From: Amycolatopsis thermalba
GTDB lineage: Bacteria; Actinomycetota; Actinomycetes; Mycobacteriales; Pseudonocardiaceae
Reading direction: 5' to 3'
DNA length: 64,000 nt
Assembly (NCBI RefSeq): GCF_003385215.1
Contig: NZ_PQHW01000022.1
Span: 1 to 64,000, forward strand
A model generated the notes under the pieces. The model saw only the letters and a list, made by a program, of their open reading frames with translations. It was not told where the DNA came from and made no database searches. Positions 35,885 through 43,737 of this stretch are shown here, piece by piece; position 1 is the stretch's first letter; each line of letters begins with the position of its first letter. The position numbers and the translations under genes are program-made.

Positions 35885-36026
35885 TCCCCTCTCACCTCCC
35901 CCGTTCACTGCTACATGTCGTCACGCTAGTCACAGGAGTAACAGATGGGACGGAGCCACGCCGCTCGTGACCAGAAAAAGGGTCACTTGATCTAGTGAAA
36001 ATCTCGCCGTTGGGTAACGAACCTGG

Positions 36027-36686
36027 TCACGGGTATTCCGCGCGACCGGCCGCGACCAGTCGCGCCACCAGCCCGGGCCCGGTCTCCTCGACCGTCATCG
36101 CGTAGCAGTAGTGGTCCCGCCAGTCGCCCGCCACGTCGAGGTACCGCTTGAACAGGCCTTCCTGCCGGAACCCGGCCTTGGTCAGCACCTTGATGCTCGG
36201 CGTGTTCTCCGGCCGCACCGTCGCCTCGATCCGGTGCAATCCGGCCGAGGTGAACGCGTGGTCCACCACCAGGGCGACGGCGGCGGTGGCGACGCCGCCC
36301 TTGACGACCGACGAGGACACCCAGTAACCGACCCACGCCGAGCGGAGTGAGGCGCGGATCACGTTACCGATCGTGATCTGGCCGGCGAACTCGCCGTCCA
36401 CGGTGATCGTGTACGGCAGGCACTGGCCGCGCCGGGCCAGCGACCGCAGCGCCGTCCACTGCGCGGGCCAGGACCAGTAGCTGTTCCGGTCGCGCCACGG
36501 CCCGGGCCCGGTCGGCTCCCACGGCTCGAGGTGCTCCTGGTCACGCAGCCGGATCCGGCTCCAGTCACCCGCGTCGCGCAGCCGGATCGGCCGCACCGCG
36601 ACCTCCCCGGCCGCCACGCGGAGCGGCCCCAGCCGGGCCGGCCACCCGGGGTGACGGGACTCCAGGTCATACGCTGCTGGCTGCAC
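36027..36686 (-). CDS. rimJ: RimJ/GNAT-family N-acetyltransferase
   Basis: 219 residues with GNAT features: RLRDAGDWSRIRLRDQ at the start, GQITIGNVIRASLRSAWVGYW and the acetyl-CoA region VVKGGVATAAVALVVDHAF, then HRIEATVRPENTPSIKVLTK. Usually called RimJ (acetyltransferase for ribosomal protein S5) by similarity. The actinobacterial member sits between glp and glpR and may act on something else. Confidence 0.88.
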   Translation of the reverse strand: MQPAAYDLESRHPGWPARLGPLRVAAGEVAVRPIRLRDAGDWSRIRLRDQEHLEPWEPTGPGPWRDRNSYWSWPAQWTALRSLARRGQCLPYTITVDGEFAGQITIGNVIRASLRSAWVGYWVSSSVVKGGVATAAVALVVDHAFTSAGLHRIEATVRPENTPSIKVLTKAGFRQEGLFKRYLDVAGDWRDHYCYAMTVEETGPGLVARLVAAGRAEYP

Positions 36687-36695
36687 CGGACAGTT

Positions 36696-37961
36696 CTAAC
36701 CCCGCTGGGCCAGGAAGGTCACCTTGACCTGCTCGCCCGCGGGCACCTCGGTGAGGTCCTCGTCAACGTTGACCAGGCAGTTCGCTTCGGCCAGCGACGC
36801 GAGCAGGTGCGCGCCGGACGTGCCGAGCGGCTGCACCAGGTACTCGCCGGTGCTCTCGTCGCGCAACAGCTGGCCGCGCAGGTACCCGCGGCGGCCCTTC
36901 GTGGACGACACCGGTGACAACAACCGCGCGCTGACCGTGCGGCGATGCGGGTTGCGGGTGCCGCGCGCGGCGCGGATCAGCGGCCGGATCAGCACCTCGA
37001 ACACGACCAGCGCGCTCATCGGGTTGGCCGGGATCAGGAAGGTCGGCACCGCATCCGGGCCGAGCCGACCGAAGCCCTGCGCCGACCCTGGGTGCATGCC
37101 CACGCGGGTCATGTCGATCTCGCCGAGGTCGGACAGGGCCGCCTGCACCTCGTCGCCGGCGGTGCCACCCGCCCCGCCCGCGACCACGACGACCTCGGAC
37201 ATCAGCAGCCGGCCCTCGACCACCTCACGCAGCCGCTTCGGATCGCTCGGCACGATCCCCACGCGGCTGACCTCCGCTCCGGCGTCGCGCGCCGCGGCCG
37301 CGAGGGCGTAGGAGTTCACGTCGTAGACCTGGCCGGTACTCGGGGTGCGGTCGATGTCGACCAGCTCGTCGCCCACCGACACGATCGACACCCGCGGCCG
37401 CGGGTAGACCAGCACCTTCGAGCGGCCGACCGCCGCGAGCAGTCCGACCTGCGCCGCGCCGATCGTGTCGCCCTGGCGGACGGCCACGTCGCCGATCTGC
37501 ACGTCCTCGCCGGTCCGGCGCACGTAGGCGGCGGACGGCACCGACCGGTGGATCGTCACCTTGGCCGGGTGGCCGTCGGTGAAGGCGGTCGGCACGACGG
37601 CGTCGGCGAGGGTCGGCAGCGGCGCCCCGGTGGCGACCCGGACCGCCTGCCCGGGCTGCAGCCGCCGGGGCTGCCGTGAGCCGGCCGGGATCTCCCCCAC
37701 CACCGGGAGCTGGACGGGCTCGTCGCCGTCGGTGCGCACGTCCACGCTGCGCACCGCGTACCCGTCGACGGCGGCCTGGTCGAAGCCGGGCAGCGCGTGC
37801 TCGGCCACGACCTCCTCGGCGCAGAGCAGGCCCTGCGCTTCGGAGATCGCGACGCGGACGGGCCGCGGGCGCACCGCGGCCTGCAGGACGCGGGCGATCT
37901 GCTCGTCGACCGACCGGAGGTCCTGCTCGGCCTGGTCGGGCTCCGGGGTGGGGTCGGTCAT
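36696..37961 (-). CDS. glp: MoeA-like gephyrin homologue (Glp) with degenerate molybdotransferase site
   Basis: 421 residues with all MoeA/gephyrin-E domains: N-terminal FDQAAVDGYAVRS, TGEDVQIGDV, then the MogA-like fold STGQVYDVNSYAL. The active-site motifs differ from catalytic MoeA: GGVSVGD is AGGAGGTAGDEV, the KPGKP region is MHPGSAQGFG, and LPGNPVS is IPANPMS. No other molybdenum-cofactor genes are near except mogA. In corynebacteria the homologue (GLP) is a division protein that binds FtsZ and the receptor GLPR. I infer the same role here rather than cofactor synthesis. Overlaps galU by four bases. Confidence 0.85.
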   Translation of the reverse strand: MTDPTPEPDQAEQDLRSVDEQIARVLQAAVRPRPVRVAISEAQGLLCAEEVVAEHALPGFDQAAVDGYAVRSVDVRTDGDEPVQLPVVGEIPAGSRQPRRLQPGQAVRVATGAPLPTLADAVVPTAFTDGHPAKVTIHRSVPSAAYVRRTGEDVQIGDVAVRQGDTIGAAQVGLLAAVGRSKVLVYPRPRVSIVSVGDELVDIDRTPSTGQVYDVNSYALAAAARDAGAEVSRVGIVPSDPKRLREVVEGRLLMSEVVVVAGGAGGTAGDEVQAALSDLGEIDMTRVGMHPGSAQGFGRLGPDAVPTFLIPANPMSALVVFEVLIRPLIRAARGTRNPHRRTVSARLLSPVSSTKGRRGYLRGQLLRDESTGEYLVQPLGTSGAHLLASLAEANCLVNVDEDLTEVPAGEQVKVTFLAQRG

Positions 37962-38863
37962 CGGCGATCGGTCCCGAGTCGTTCGGTCAGCCAGTTCCGC
38001 AGCTCGGGCCCGTAGTCCGGGTCGTCGAGGGCGAAGTCGACGGCCGCCTTGAGGAAACCGCCGGGGTTGCCCAGGTCGTGCCGCCCGCCGCGGTGGACGA
38101 CGATGTGCACGGGGTGGCCCTCCTCGATCAGCAGCGCGACGGCATCGGTGAGCTGCAGTTCACCACCCGCGCCCGGTTCGATGCGACGCAGGGCGTCGAA
38201 GATCGCCCGGTCGAGGAGGTAGCGGCCGGCCGCGGCGTAGGTGGACGGCGCCTCCTCCGGCGAGGGCTTCTCGACCATGCCGTGCACCTGCTTGACGTCG
38301 GGGTCGCCGGTGTCCGTGACGTCGAACACGCCGTAGGGCGAGATCTGCTCCTTCGGGATGTCGAACGCGCACAGCACGCTGCCGCCGTGCTCGGCGCGCA
38401 CCTCGGCCATCTTCGAGAGCACGCCGGCGGGCAGCACCAGGTCGTCGGGCAGCAGCACCGCGACGGCCTCGTCCTCGTCGGTCAGGTTCGGCTCGGCCTG
38501 CGCCACCGCGTGCCCGAGGCCGAGCGCCTCCTCCTGGATCGCGACCTCGACCTCGATCAGCTCCGGACCGCGCCGGACCTTCTCCAGCAGCGCGGTCTTG
38601 CCCTTGCGCTCGAGGTTCGCCTCCAGCTCGGGCGCGGGCCGGAAGTAGCTGACGACCGACTCCTTGCCCGGCGAGGTGACGATCACCAGCCGTTTCGCCC
38701 CGGCCTGCGCGGCTTCGCTCGCGACGATCTCGATCCCCGGCGTGTCCACCACCGGGAGCAACTCCTTGGGAACCGCTTTCGTCGTCGGCAGGAACCGGGT
38801 CCCCAGGCCCGCGGCGGGGACGATTGCGGTTCGGAACGAGTGGTTGTCGAAGGCGCCCGTCAT
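37958..38863 (-). CDS. galU: UTP--glucose-1-phosphate uridylyltransferase
   Basis: Makes UDP-glucose for cell-wall glycans and trehalose. The ATG at 38863 gives 301 residues. Signature AIVPAAGLGTRFLPTTKAVP and catalytic Lys region FVEKPSPEE-like VEKPSPEE are present, as is PYGVFDV. First gene of the galU-glp-rimJ-glpR operon, divergent from the cyclo-ligase gene with 24 bp between starts, so promoters overlap. Confidence 0.95.
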   Translation of the reverse strand: MTGAFDNHSFRTAIVPAAGLGTRFLPTTKAVPKELLPVVDTPGIEIVASEAAQAGAKRLVIVTSPGKESVVSYFRPAPELEANLERKGKTALLEKVRRGPELIEVEVAIQEEALGLGHAVAQAEPNLTDEDEAVAVLLPDDLVLPAGVLSKMAEVRAEHGGSVLCAFDIPKEQISPYGVFDVTDTGDPDVKQVHGMVEKPSPEEAPSTYAAAGRYLLDRAIFDALRRIEPGAGGELQLTDAVALLIEEGHPVHIVVHRGGRHDLGNPGGFLKAAVDFALDDPDYGPELRNWLTERLGTDRR

Positions 38864-38887
38864 AGGCGCCAAGCCTAACCTGCGTAC

Positions 38888-39481
38888 ATGGGTGCGCAGC
38901 GCAATGACGAGGTGACGAAGGCCGAGTGGCGCGCCGAGCTGTCGGCCGCCCGCGCCGCCGTCTCCGTGCAGCAACGGGTCGCCGAGACCGCCGCGCTGGT
39001 CCGCGCGGTGTCCGCGATGTCACTCCCGGACACCGTGTGCGGCTACGTCCCGTTCGGCACCGAGCCGGGCTCGATCGGCCTGCTCGACGTGCTGCGCGAG
39101 CGCGGCGCGCGGGTGCTGCTCCCGGTGATTCCCGCCGAACCCGGGCCACTGGAATGGGCCGAGTACACGGGCACCGCGAGCCTGCGCGCCGGCCGGTTGC
39201 GCCGCATCCTCGAGCCGACCGGCCCGTTCCTGGGCCCGGAGGCGCTGGCCGCGGCCGGGCTGGTGCTGCTACCCGCCATGGCCGTCGACCACCGCGGCGT
39301 GCGTCTGGGCCGGGGCGCCGGGTTCTACGACCGGTCGCTGGCGCACGCCGCGCCCGGCGCCGACCTGGTAGCCGTGGTGCGGGACGCTGAGCTGGTCGAA
39401 CGGCTGCCCGCGGAGGCGCACGACGTGCTCATGACCGGGGCGCTCATCCCCGGCCGCGGGCACGTGCGGCTGCCACTGTGA
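38888..39481 (+). CDS. 5-formyltetrahydrofolate cyclo-ligase
   Basis: Converts 5-formyl-THF to 5,10-methenyl-THF with ATP, salvaging a dead-end folate. 197 residues from ATG 38888 (a shorter start at GTG 38912 gives VTKAEWR). Conserved GYVPFGTEPGSIGLLDVL, LLPAMAVDHRGVRLGRGAGF and YDRSL are diagnostic. Divergent from galU, the same arrangement as Rv0992c/Rv0993. Confidence 0.92.
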   Translation: MGAQRNDEVTKAEWRAELSAARAAVSVQQRVAETAALVRAVSAMSLPDTVCGYVPFGTEPGSIGLLDVLRERGARVLLPVIPAEPGPLEWAEYTGTASLRAGRLRRILEPTGPFLGPEALAAAGLVLLPAMAVDHRGVRLGRGAGFYDRSLAHAAPGADLVAVVRDAELVERLPAEAHDVLMTGALIPGRGHVRLPL

Positions 39482-39526
39482 CCAACCCTTGTTTGCGCTG
39501 AGGGAATGGTGTCCAGCACAATTGCG

Positions 39527-39553
39527 TTAGCACTCTTGCGGATCGAGTGCCAA
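39527..39553 (+). promoter_or_regulatory. CIRCE element (HrcA operator)
   Basis: TTAGCACTC-N9-GAGTGCCAA matches the CIRCE consensus TTAGCACTC-N9-GAGTGCTAA with one mismatch and the exact 9-base spacer. It sits 17 bp upstream of the zinc-ribbon gene start. HrcA is the heat-shock repressor of groESL and related genes, so the gene should be heat-induced. Confidence 0.9.
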
Positions 39554-39570
39554 TGCGCGAAGGAGCACCT

Positions 39571-39885
39571 GTGCCCACGTACCAGTACGCCTGCAAGGAG
39601 TGCGGCCACCGTTTCGAGGCCGTGCAGTCGTTCTCCGATGCCAGCCTGACCGAGTGCCCGGAGTGCACCGGCCCGCTGCGCAAGCTCTACGGAGCGGTCG
39701 GCGTGATCTTCAAGGGCTCCGGCTTCTACCGGACCGACTCGCGTTCTTCGTCGTCCTCATCGACGTCGTCCACCTCCTCGTCCAGCTCGTCAAGCTCGTC
39801 GAGCACGTCCAGCGAGAGCAAGAGCAGCTCTGCCTCCTCATCTTCGTCGAGCGGTACGACAACGGCGGCCGCCGCGGCTTCCTGA
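39571..39885 (+). CDS. Ruc/FmdB-like zinc-ribbon protein with Ser-rich disordered tail
   Basis: 104 residues from GTG 39571 (AAGGAG six bases upstream). Residues 1-45 are a zinc ribbon with CKECGH and CPECTG, and about 55-104 are almost all Ser, Thr and Ala. The Mycobacterium tuberculosis homologue Rv0991c (Ruc) is a redox-regulated chaperone whose disordered tail is active once the zinc cysteines oxidise, and it is controlled by HrcA. The matching CIRCE site and gene neighbourhood here support the same role. FmdB-family function more broadly is unknown. Confidence 0.87.
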   Translation: MPTYQYACKECGHRFEAVQSFSDASLTECPECTGPLRKLYGAVGVIFKGSGFYRTDSRSSSSSSTSSTSSSSSSSSSSTSSESKSSSASSSSSSGTTTAAAAAS

Positions 39886-39893
39886 CCGCTGAG

Positions 39894-39920
39894 TTATCCA
39901 CAAGTACCCAGTTATCCACA
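39894..39920 (+). promoter_or_regulatory. Two perfect DnaA boxes
   Basis: TTATCCACA occurs at 39894-39902 and 39912-39920, both on the plus strand, 18 bp apart. They sit in the 135-bp gap between the zinc-ribbon gene and a SAF-domain gene. No dnaA/dnaN or box cluster is present, so this is not an origin; DnaA could control the next promoter or be titrated here. Confidence 0.65.
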
Positions 39921-40020
39921 GCTGCCAGATCCGCGTCTTTCCGCCGGGTGTCAGCACCCCTAGCGTCGATTCCGTCGACGGCACACCGCCGTCGCATCCG
40001 ACGACTGGGGGTGCTTCGCC

Positions 40021-40497
40021 ATGCGCTTCGATCCGTGTGCCCACTGGAATCGGCTCCGGCCCCGCTTCGGCGGACGACGGTGGCACCGGCTGCGCAAGCT
40101 GGTCGCCGCCGGTCTGCTGATCACCGCGGCGGTCCTGGCCGCACGCCCGGACGCGGCCGAGCCGCGGGCGGCGCCGCCGCCACCCTCCGTACCTGTCCCC
40201 TTCACGGGTGATCTTGCGTTCGCCGCGGTGCCGGTCCGGCTCGCGGACACCGGTGTCGCCGAGCTGCTGAGCCCCGGTATGCGCGTCGACGTGGTCACCC
40301 TCGACGAGTCGGCGCAGAGCAGGAAAGTGCTGGCCAGCATGGCGACCGTGCTGACGGTGCGGCCGCCGCCGGCCTCGGCCGGACGCCTGGCGAGCGCGCG
40401 CGACGGGCCGCTGGTGGTCCTGTCGTTGCCGGAGGACACGGCCAGGGAGGTGGCCGCGATGTCACTCCAGAACCCGGTAGCGGTTACCCTCCGTTAG
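40021..40497 (+). CDS. SAF-domain membrane-anchored protein (CpaB/RcpC-like)
   Basis: 158 residues. One N-terminal helix (KLVAAGLLITAAVLAA) after a basic region, a Pro-rich linker, then a region with LLSPGMRVDVVTL and PLVVLSLPEDTAREVA that resembles the RcpC/SAF fold of CpaB, the Flp-pilus assembly protein. No pilus genes are adjacent. Full-length CpaB is longer, and the usual first SAF half is short here, so a pilus role is uncertain. Paired DnaA boxes lie upstream. Confidence 0.65.
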   Translation: MRFDPCAHWNRLRPRFGGRRWHRLRKLVAAGLLITAAVLAARPDAAEPRAAPPPPSVPVPFTGDLAFAAVPVRLADTGVAELLSPGMRVDVVTLDESAQSRKVLASMATVLTVRPPPASAGRLASARDGPLVVLSLPEDTAREVAAMSLQNPVAVTLR

Positions 40498-40522
40498 CCG
40501 TTTCCGGAGGAGAGGAGTGCAC

Positions 40523-40957
40523 ATGCTCAAGGGCTTCAAGGACTTCCTGATGCGCGGCAACGTCATCGAGCTGGCGGTCGCGGTCGTCATCGGGACGGCG
40601 TTCACCGCGATCGTCACGGCGTTCACGAACGGGCTGATCAAGCCGCTGATCAACGCCATCGGCGGTTCGGACGCCGCGAAGGGTCTGGGGTTCAACGTCC
40701 TGCGCGAGAACGACTCCACGTTCCTCGACTTCGGAGGCGTGATCAACGCGGCGATCAACTTCGTGATCGTGGCCGCGGTGGTCTACTTCCTGCTGGTCCT
40801 GCCGATGAAGAAGATCCAGGAGCGCCGCAAGCGGGGCCAGGAGGAGGGCCCCGCCGAGCCGACGGACGTCGAGCTGCTGACGGAGATCCGCGACCTGCTG
40901 CGCCAGCAGAGCGGAGCCAACGGCCAGGTCAGCAGCCGCACCGAAGCCCGCGACTGA
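40523..40957 (+). CDS. mscL: Large-conductance mechanosensitive channel
   Basis: 144 residues from ATG 40523, with GGAGAGGAG upstream. N-terminal MLKGFKDFLMRGNVIELAVA and the first pore helix VVIGTAFTAIVTAFTNGLIKP are typical; second helix NFVIVAAVVYFLLVLP, then a charged cytosolic helix. Forms a pentameric safety valve against osmotic downshock. Position near pepD/mogA resembles Rv0985c. Followed by a strong hairpin. Confidence 0.95.
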   Translation: MLKGFKDFLMRGNVIELAVAVVIGTAFTAIVTAFTNGLIKPLINAIGGSDAAKGLGFNVLRENDSTFLDFGGVINAAINFVIVAAVVYFLLVLPMKKIQERRKRGQEEGPAEPTDVELLTEIRDLLRQQSGANGQVSSRTEARD

Positions 40958-40967
40958 GGCCCTTTTG

Positions 40968-40998
40968 CCTGCTCCGGGCACCCTGGGCCCGGAGCAGG
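40968..40998 (+). terminator. Terminator after mscL
   Basis: CCTGCTCCGGGC (40968-40979) pairs with GCCCGGAGCAGG (40987-40998) across a 7-base loop, ten bases after the stop. No T-run. The following 250 bp to 41247 holds nothing I can support. Confidence 0.7.
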
Positions 40999-41247
40999 CC
41001 GGTCAGCCCTGGCGCTCCCGGCCGCGCAGGAGCCGGTCGCCGGGCCGCCGATCCCGGTACCAAGCAGGCCACTCAGCTCCGGCATCCGTCACACAGGGGC
41101 GCGCCAGCCCAGGACGAGGTCAACGGCCCTGAAACACCATGGCCGACCCAAGCACACCTCAAGCCCCACAGGCGTCTCCGAGAAAGCCGTTGGTGGCGGC
41201 CTCCCGGGCGGGCCGACACCTGGCCTCCCGACAGGGCCGGGCTGCGG

Positions 41248-41418
41248 CTAACCGCCGTGGTGGGGTGGCCGGTTCTCGCGGTACCAGGCGTCCTCGTCGC
41301 GGGCCGGGCGCTCCGGCTCGCGCTCGTCGGACGTCGTGTCCGGGAGGACCTCCCCGAAGATCTCCTCCAGCTTGCGCCGGTCGCGGGGAGGCTTGCGCTC
41401 CCGGTCCTCCCCGGACAT
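41248..41418 (-). CDS. Small charged protein coupled to mogA
   Basis: 56 residues; the start ATG overlaps the mogA stop by one base (TGATG). The protein is mostly Arg, Glu, Asp and Pro: MSGEDRERKPPRDRRKLEEI at the start and DEDAWYRENRPPHHGG at the end. Coupling and protein-like composition support a real gene. Function unknown; it is likely disordered with a short helix. Confidence 0.65.
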   Translation of the reverse strand: MSGEDRERKPPRDRRKLEEIFGEVLPDTTSDEREPERPARDEDAWYRENRPPHHGG

Positions 41419-41918
41419 CAGGACTCGTCGAGGCCGGAGAGCTGGTCGATCACGTAGGGCACGAGCGAGGACAGCGTCGCCATGCCGTCGCGCACCGCGG
41501 CGCGCGAGCCGGCCAGGTTGACCACCAGCGTGCTGCCCGATACGCCGACCAGGCCGCGCGAGATGCCCGCGTCGACCGCGCCGGCGGCGAGCCCGGAGGA
41601 GCGCAGAGCCTCGCCGATCCCGGGAATGGGGCGGTCGAGCACACCGATCGTCGCGTCGGGGGTGACGTCCCGCGGCGACACGCCGGTGCCACCGACGGTG
41701 ATGACGAGGTCCACACCACCGATCACGGCGGTGTTGAGGGCGTTGCGGATCGCCACGGTGTCGGCGTGCACCAGCACCACGCCGTCCACGATGAAGCCGG
41801 CTTCCTCCAGCAGCTCCTGAACCAGGGGGCCCGAGGTGTCCTCATGCTCGCCGTGCGCCGCGCGGTCGTCCACGATCACCACGAGCGCGCGGCCCAGCCG
41901 CTGTGCACTGCGTTCCAT
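41418..41918 (-). CDS. MogA/MoaB-family molybdopterin adenylyltransferase-like protein
   Basis: 166 residues from ATG 41918 (GTG 41924 is alternative). Fold markers: DLVITVGGTGVSPRDVTPDA (substrate motif) and STLVVNLAGSRAAVRDGM. In molybdenum cofactor synthesis MogA adenylates molybdopterin; actinobacterial homologues near pepD (MoaB2 in mycobacteria) may have another job. No other cofactor genes lie here. A 56-residue protein follows, coupled. About 800 bp upstream (41925-42740) has no supportable gene. Confidence 0.85.
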   Translation of the reverse strand: MERSAQRLGRALVVIVDDRAAHGEHEDTSGPLVQELLEEAGFIVDGVVLVHADTVAIRNALNTAVIGGVDLVITVGGTGVSPRDVTPDATIGVLDRPIPGIGEALRSSGLAAGAVDAGISRGLVGVSGSTLVVNLAGSRAAVRDGMATLSSLVPYVIDQLSGLDES

Positions 41919-42608
41919 GAGCACACGGTATCCGGTTGTTACCGACGTCTGACGAGCACGTCGCCACTACTGCGAGGTAGCCCGCGCCGCCCGTGACCGG
42001 TGCCCCGCGCCACGGGCGGCGCCGGGATCATCGATTCCCACGTCGCCGCCTCCTGACCACCTCCCGCCGGGGGTCGTGCTCCTCGACGACGTCCCGCCAC
42101 GACCCCAGCGAGCTGCCCACCGGTTCGCCCACGACACCGTCACCGGCGCCCGGGCTCCTGTCCGAAGTGGACGCGGTGCGGCTGGCCGGGGCGGAGCGAC
42201 TGGCGCGGACGTCAACGGCGCACCGCCCCCATGTCCGCGACCTGCAGCCCGCGCCGCTTCAACCAGGACGTCCACCTGACTCCCCCGCACAACGCCCGCT
42301 GAACCGGCCTCCCGCACACAGTGGTCCCCGTAACCACGGGCAGCGCCTGGACAGCCGACGTCCGCCACAGTGCGCATGCCCGTGACCTGCTGGGCTTCGC
42401 GGCCCGGCGCGCGTCCACGCCGCCGCACCTCCGCGTCACCTTCGTCGGCCGTCTGGGGTCCTCGACCGAACCCAGCACTCCCGAACGCTTCCTGCGACGC
42501 CGGGGCGCGATTCGCCGCGTCCCGACGACGCGGTGGATCCACGGCCCGCCGACGCTGGAGGTGCCAAGCCCCGCCGTCGGGGTCGATCATGCTCACGGGG
42601 CTGACTAC

Positions 42609-42639
42609 GGCCCCGGTCGGGCCAGGCCCGACCGGGGCC
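42609..42639. other. Strong GC hairpin in gene-poor stretch
   Basis: GGCCCCGGTCGGGC (42609-42622) pairs perfectly with GCCCGACCGGGGCC (42626-42639) with a 3-base loop. It lies 3' of the decayed nuclease gene and may be its terminator. The rest of 41925-42740 shows only ORF shadows with no recognisable protein. Confidence 0.55.
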
Positions 42640-42739
42640 AGCCGTGCGCTGGTTGCGGCTCCGCTCGGTTCAACCACCGCCCCGCCTGCCAAAATTCACC
42701 CGCCCGCGAGCGGCAGCCCTCGCCGTGGTCACACCCCGA

Positions 42740-43480
42740 CGCGACCTCGCCCGCCATGCGAGACCAAACCCATTCCTCGGACTCCTCCACGAGCATCCAC
42801 ACCCGCAGTGGCACTTCACTCTGGACGCTTCCCGGCAAGCGGTCGTAGGTCCGCAGCAACCGGTCGATCACGTCGTTCGCGTCGCACACTCGGACGCGGA
42901 TGGTTCCCGAGATGGCGCCTCGCCTCGCGGTTCAGCCCACCCCACGCGACCAACAGGCCCTGATCGGCACCGTGTGTGCCCATCACCCCGTGCAGCTGCG
43001 TGACGACCTGCGAGCCGATCGGTCCCTCGCTGGATTTCACCTCTGCGAGCAAGAGGGGCCCACGGCCCGCGTAGATGTCGATCCCACCATCAGGCCCCCC
43101 GGGGTCGACACCGTGCAGTGATAACCCTCCGCACGCAGGATCTCCGCCACCAGGTCGGCCAAACCATGGCCGGCGAACCGCTCCCGGATCCGCTGCATGA
43201 TCCGGTCCCGGGCGACTTGTTCGATGTTGGCACGCAGCTCGGGAACATCGACCGGGTCTCGGAGTCCAACCGCACGCCTTCCGTCCACACGCTCGCGAAC
43301 GGCGCTTCGGCTGACCGGTTTCCCGGATCGGAACCGACGCCCATCAACTCCTCGATCCGACGGTAGACGTCGTTCTTGCTCGGCTGGAATATCGTCAACG
43401 CCGAGCTGAAGAGCAGGTCCTGGTGAACGACGGCACGCGGAAGATCTGTCCGGCACCAGTCCACGTCGATCACATGGCGC
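42740..43480 (-). pseudogene. Mrr-like restriction endonuclease, frameshifted
   Basis: Protein-like sequence continues across three frames of the minus strand: TIFQPSKNDVYRRIEELM, then VPELRANIEQVARDRIMQ, RERFAGHGLADLVAEILRAE, then PGGPDGGIDIYAGRGPL, then LLAEVKSSEGPIGSQVV, and finally VCDANDVIDRLLRTYD and SEVPLRVWMLVEE. D-GGID followed about 15 residues later by EVK is the PD-(D/E)XK core of Mrr-type nucleases. At least three frameshifts interrupt it. Position next to mogA and pepD suggests an old insertion of a restriction or defence gene that has since decayed. Confidence 0.72.
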
Positions 43481-43561
43481 CTCGCGAGTTCGGCGTCGGC
43501 GACTTCAGTGACAGCACCACAGCGCGGCAGGCTTTGTCATTTCACATCGCGGCAAAGAGAA

Positions 43562-43600
43562 AACCGCGCGCGACCGGAATCCTTCCAGTCGCACGCGGTT
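43562..43600 (-). terminator. Terminator of pepD (minus strand)
   Basis: AACCGCG (43562-43568) pairs with CGCGGTT (43594-43600), with inner pairing CGAC..GGAA/TTCC..GTCG. Read on the minus strand it is followed by the T-rich TTTCTCTTT, a classic rho-independent end for the pepD transcript. Confidence 0.75.
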
Positions 43601-43638
43601 CGGTTGCCGGCTCGTCCCCGGGGAGCCGGTCAAGTGGT

Positions 43639-43699
43639 CTCGGCCGCCCCGGGCGGCCGAGCGTCTGTCATCCCCTCCGGCCGCCCCGAAGCGGCCGGA
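43639..43699 (-). other. Two further hairpins between pepD and its terminator
   Basis: CTCGGCCGCC/GGCGGCCGAG (43639-43661) and TCCGGCCGC/GCGGCCGGA (43676-43699) are perfect stems. With the terminator they make three hairpins in the pepD 3' region; two may protect the mRNA end or act as backup stops. Confidence 0.6.
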
Positions 43700-43737
43700 C
43701 GCCGCTCCGGCCACCGAGCAGGCCGGAGACAGCAACC

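Noticed and set aside
36696-37961. Active molybdopterin molybdotransferase
   Set aside because: Key active-site motifs are replaced, and neighbours point to the Glp/GlpR division system.
39894-39920. Chromosomal origin because of DnaA boxes
   Set aside because: Only two boxes, no dnaA, dnaN or AT-rich unwinding region nearby.
42212-42478. 88-residue minus-strand ORF with weak resemblance to a nuclease-associated domain
   Set aside because: The likeness rests on a few residues only; no motif is clear, so I left the stretch unassigned.
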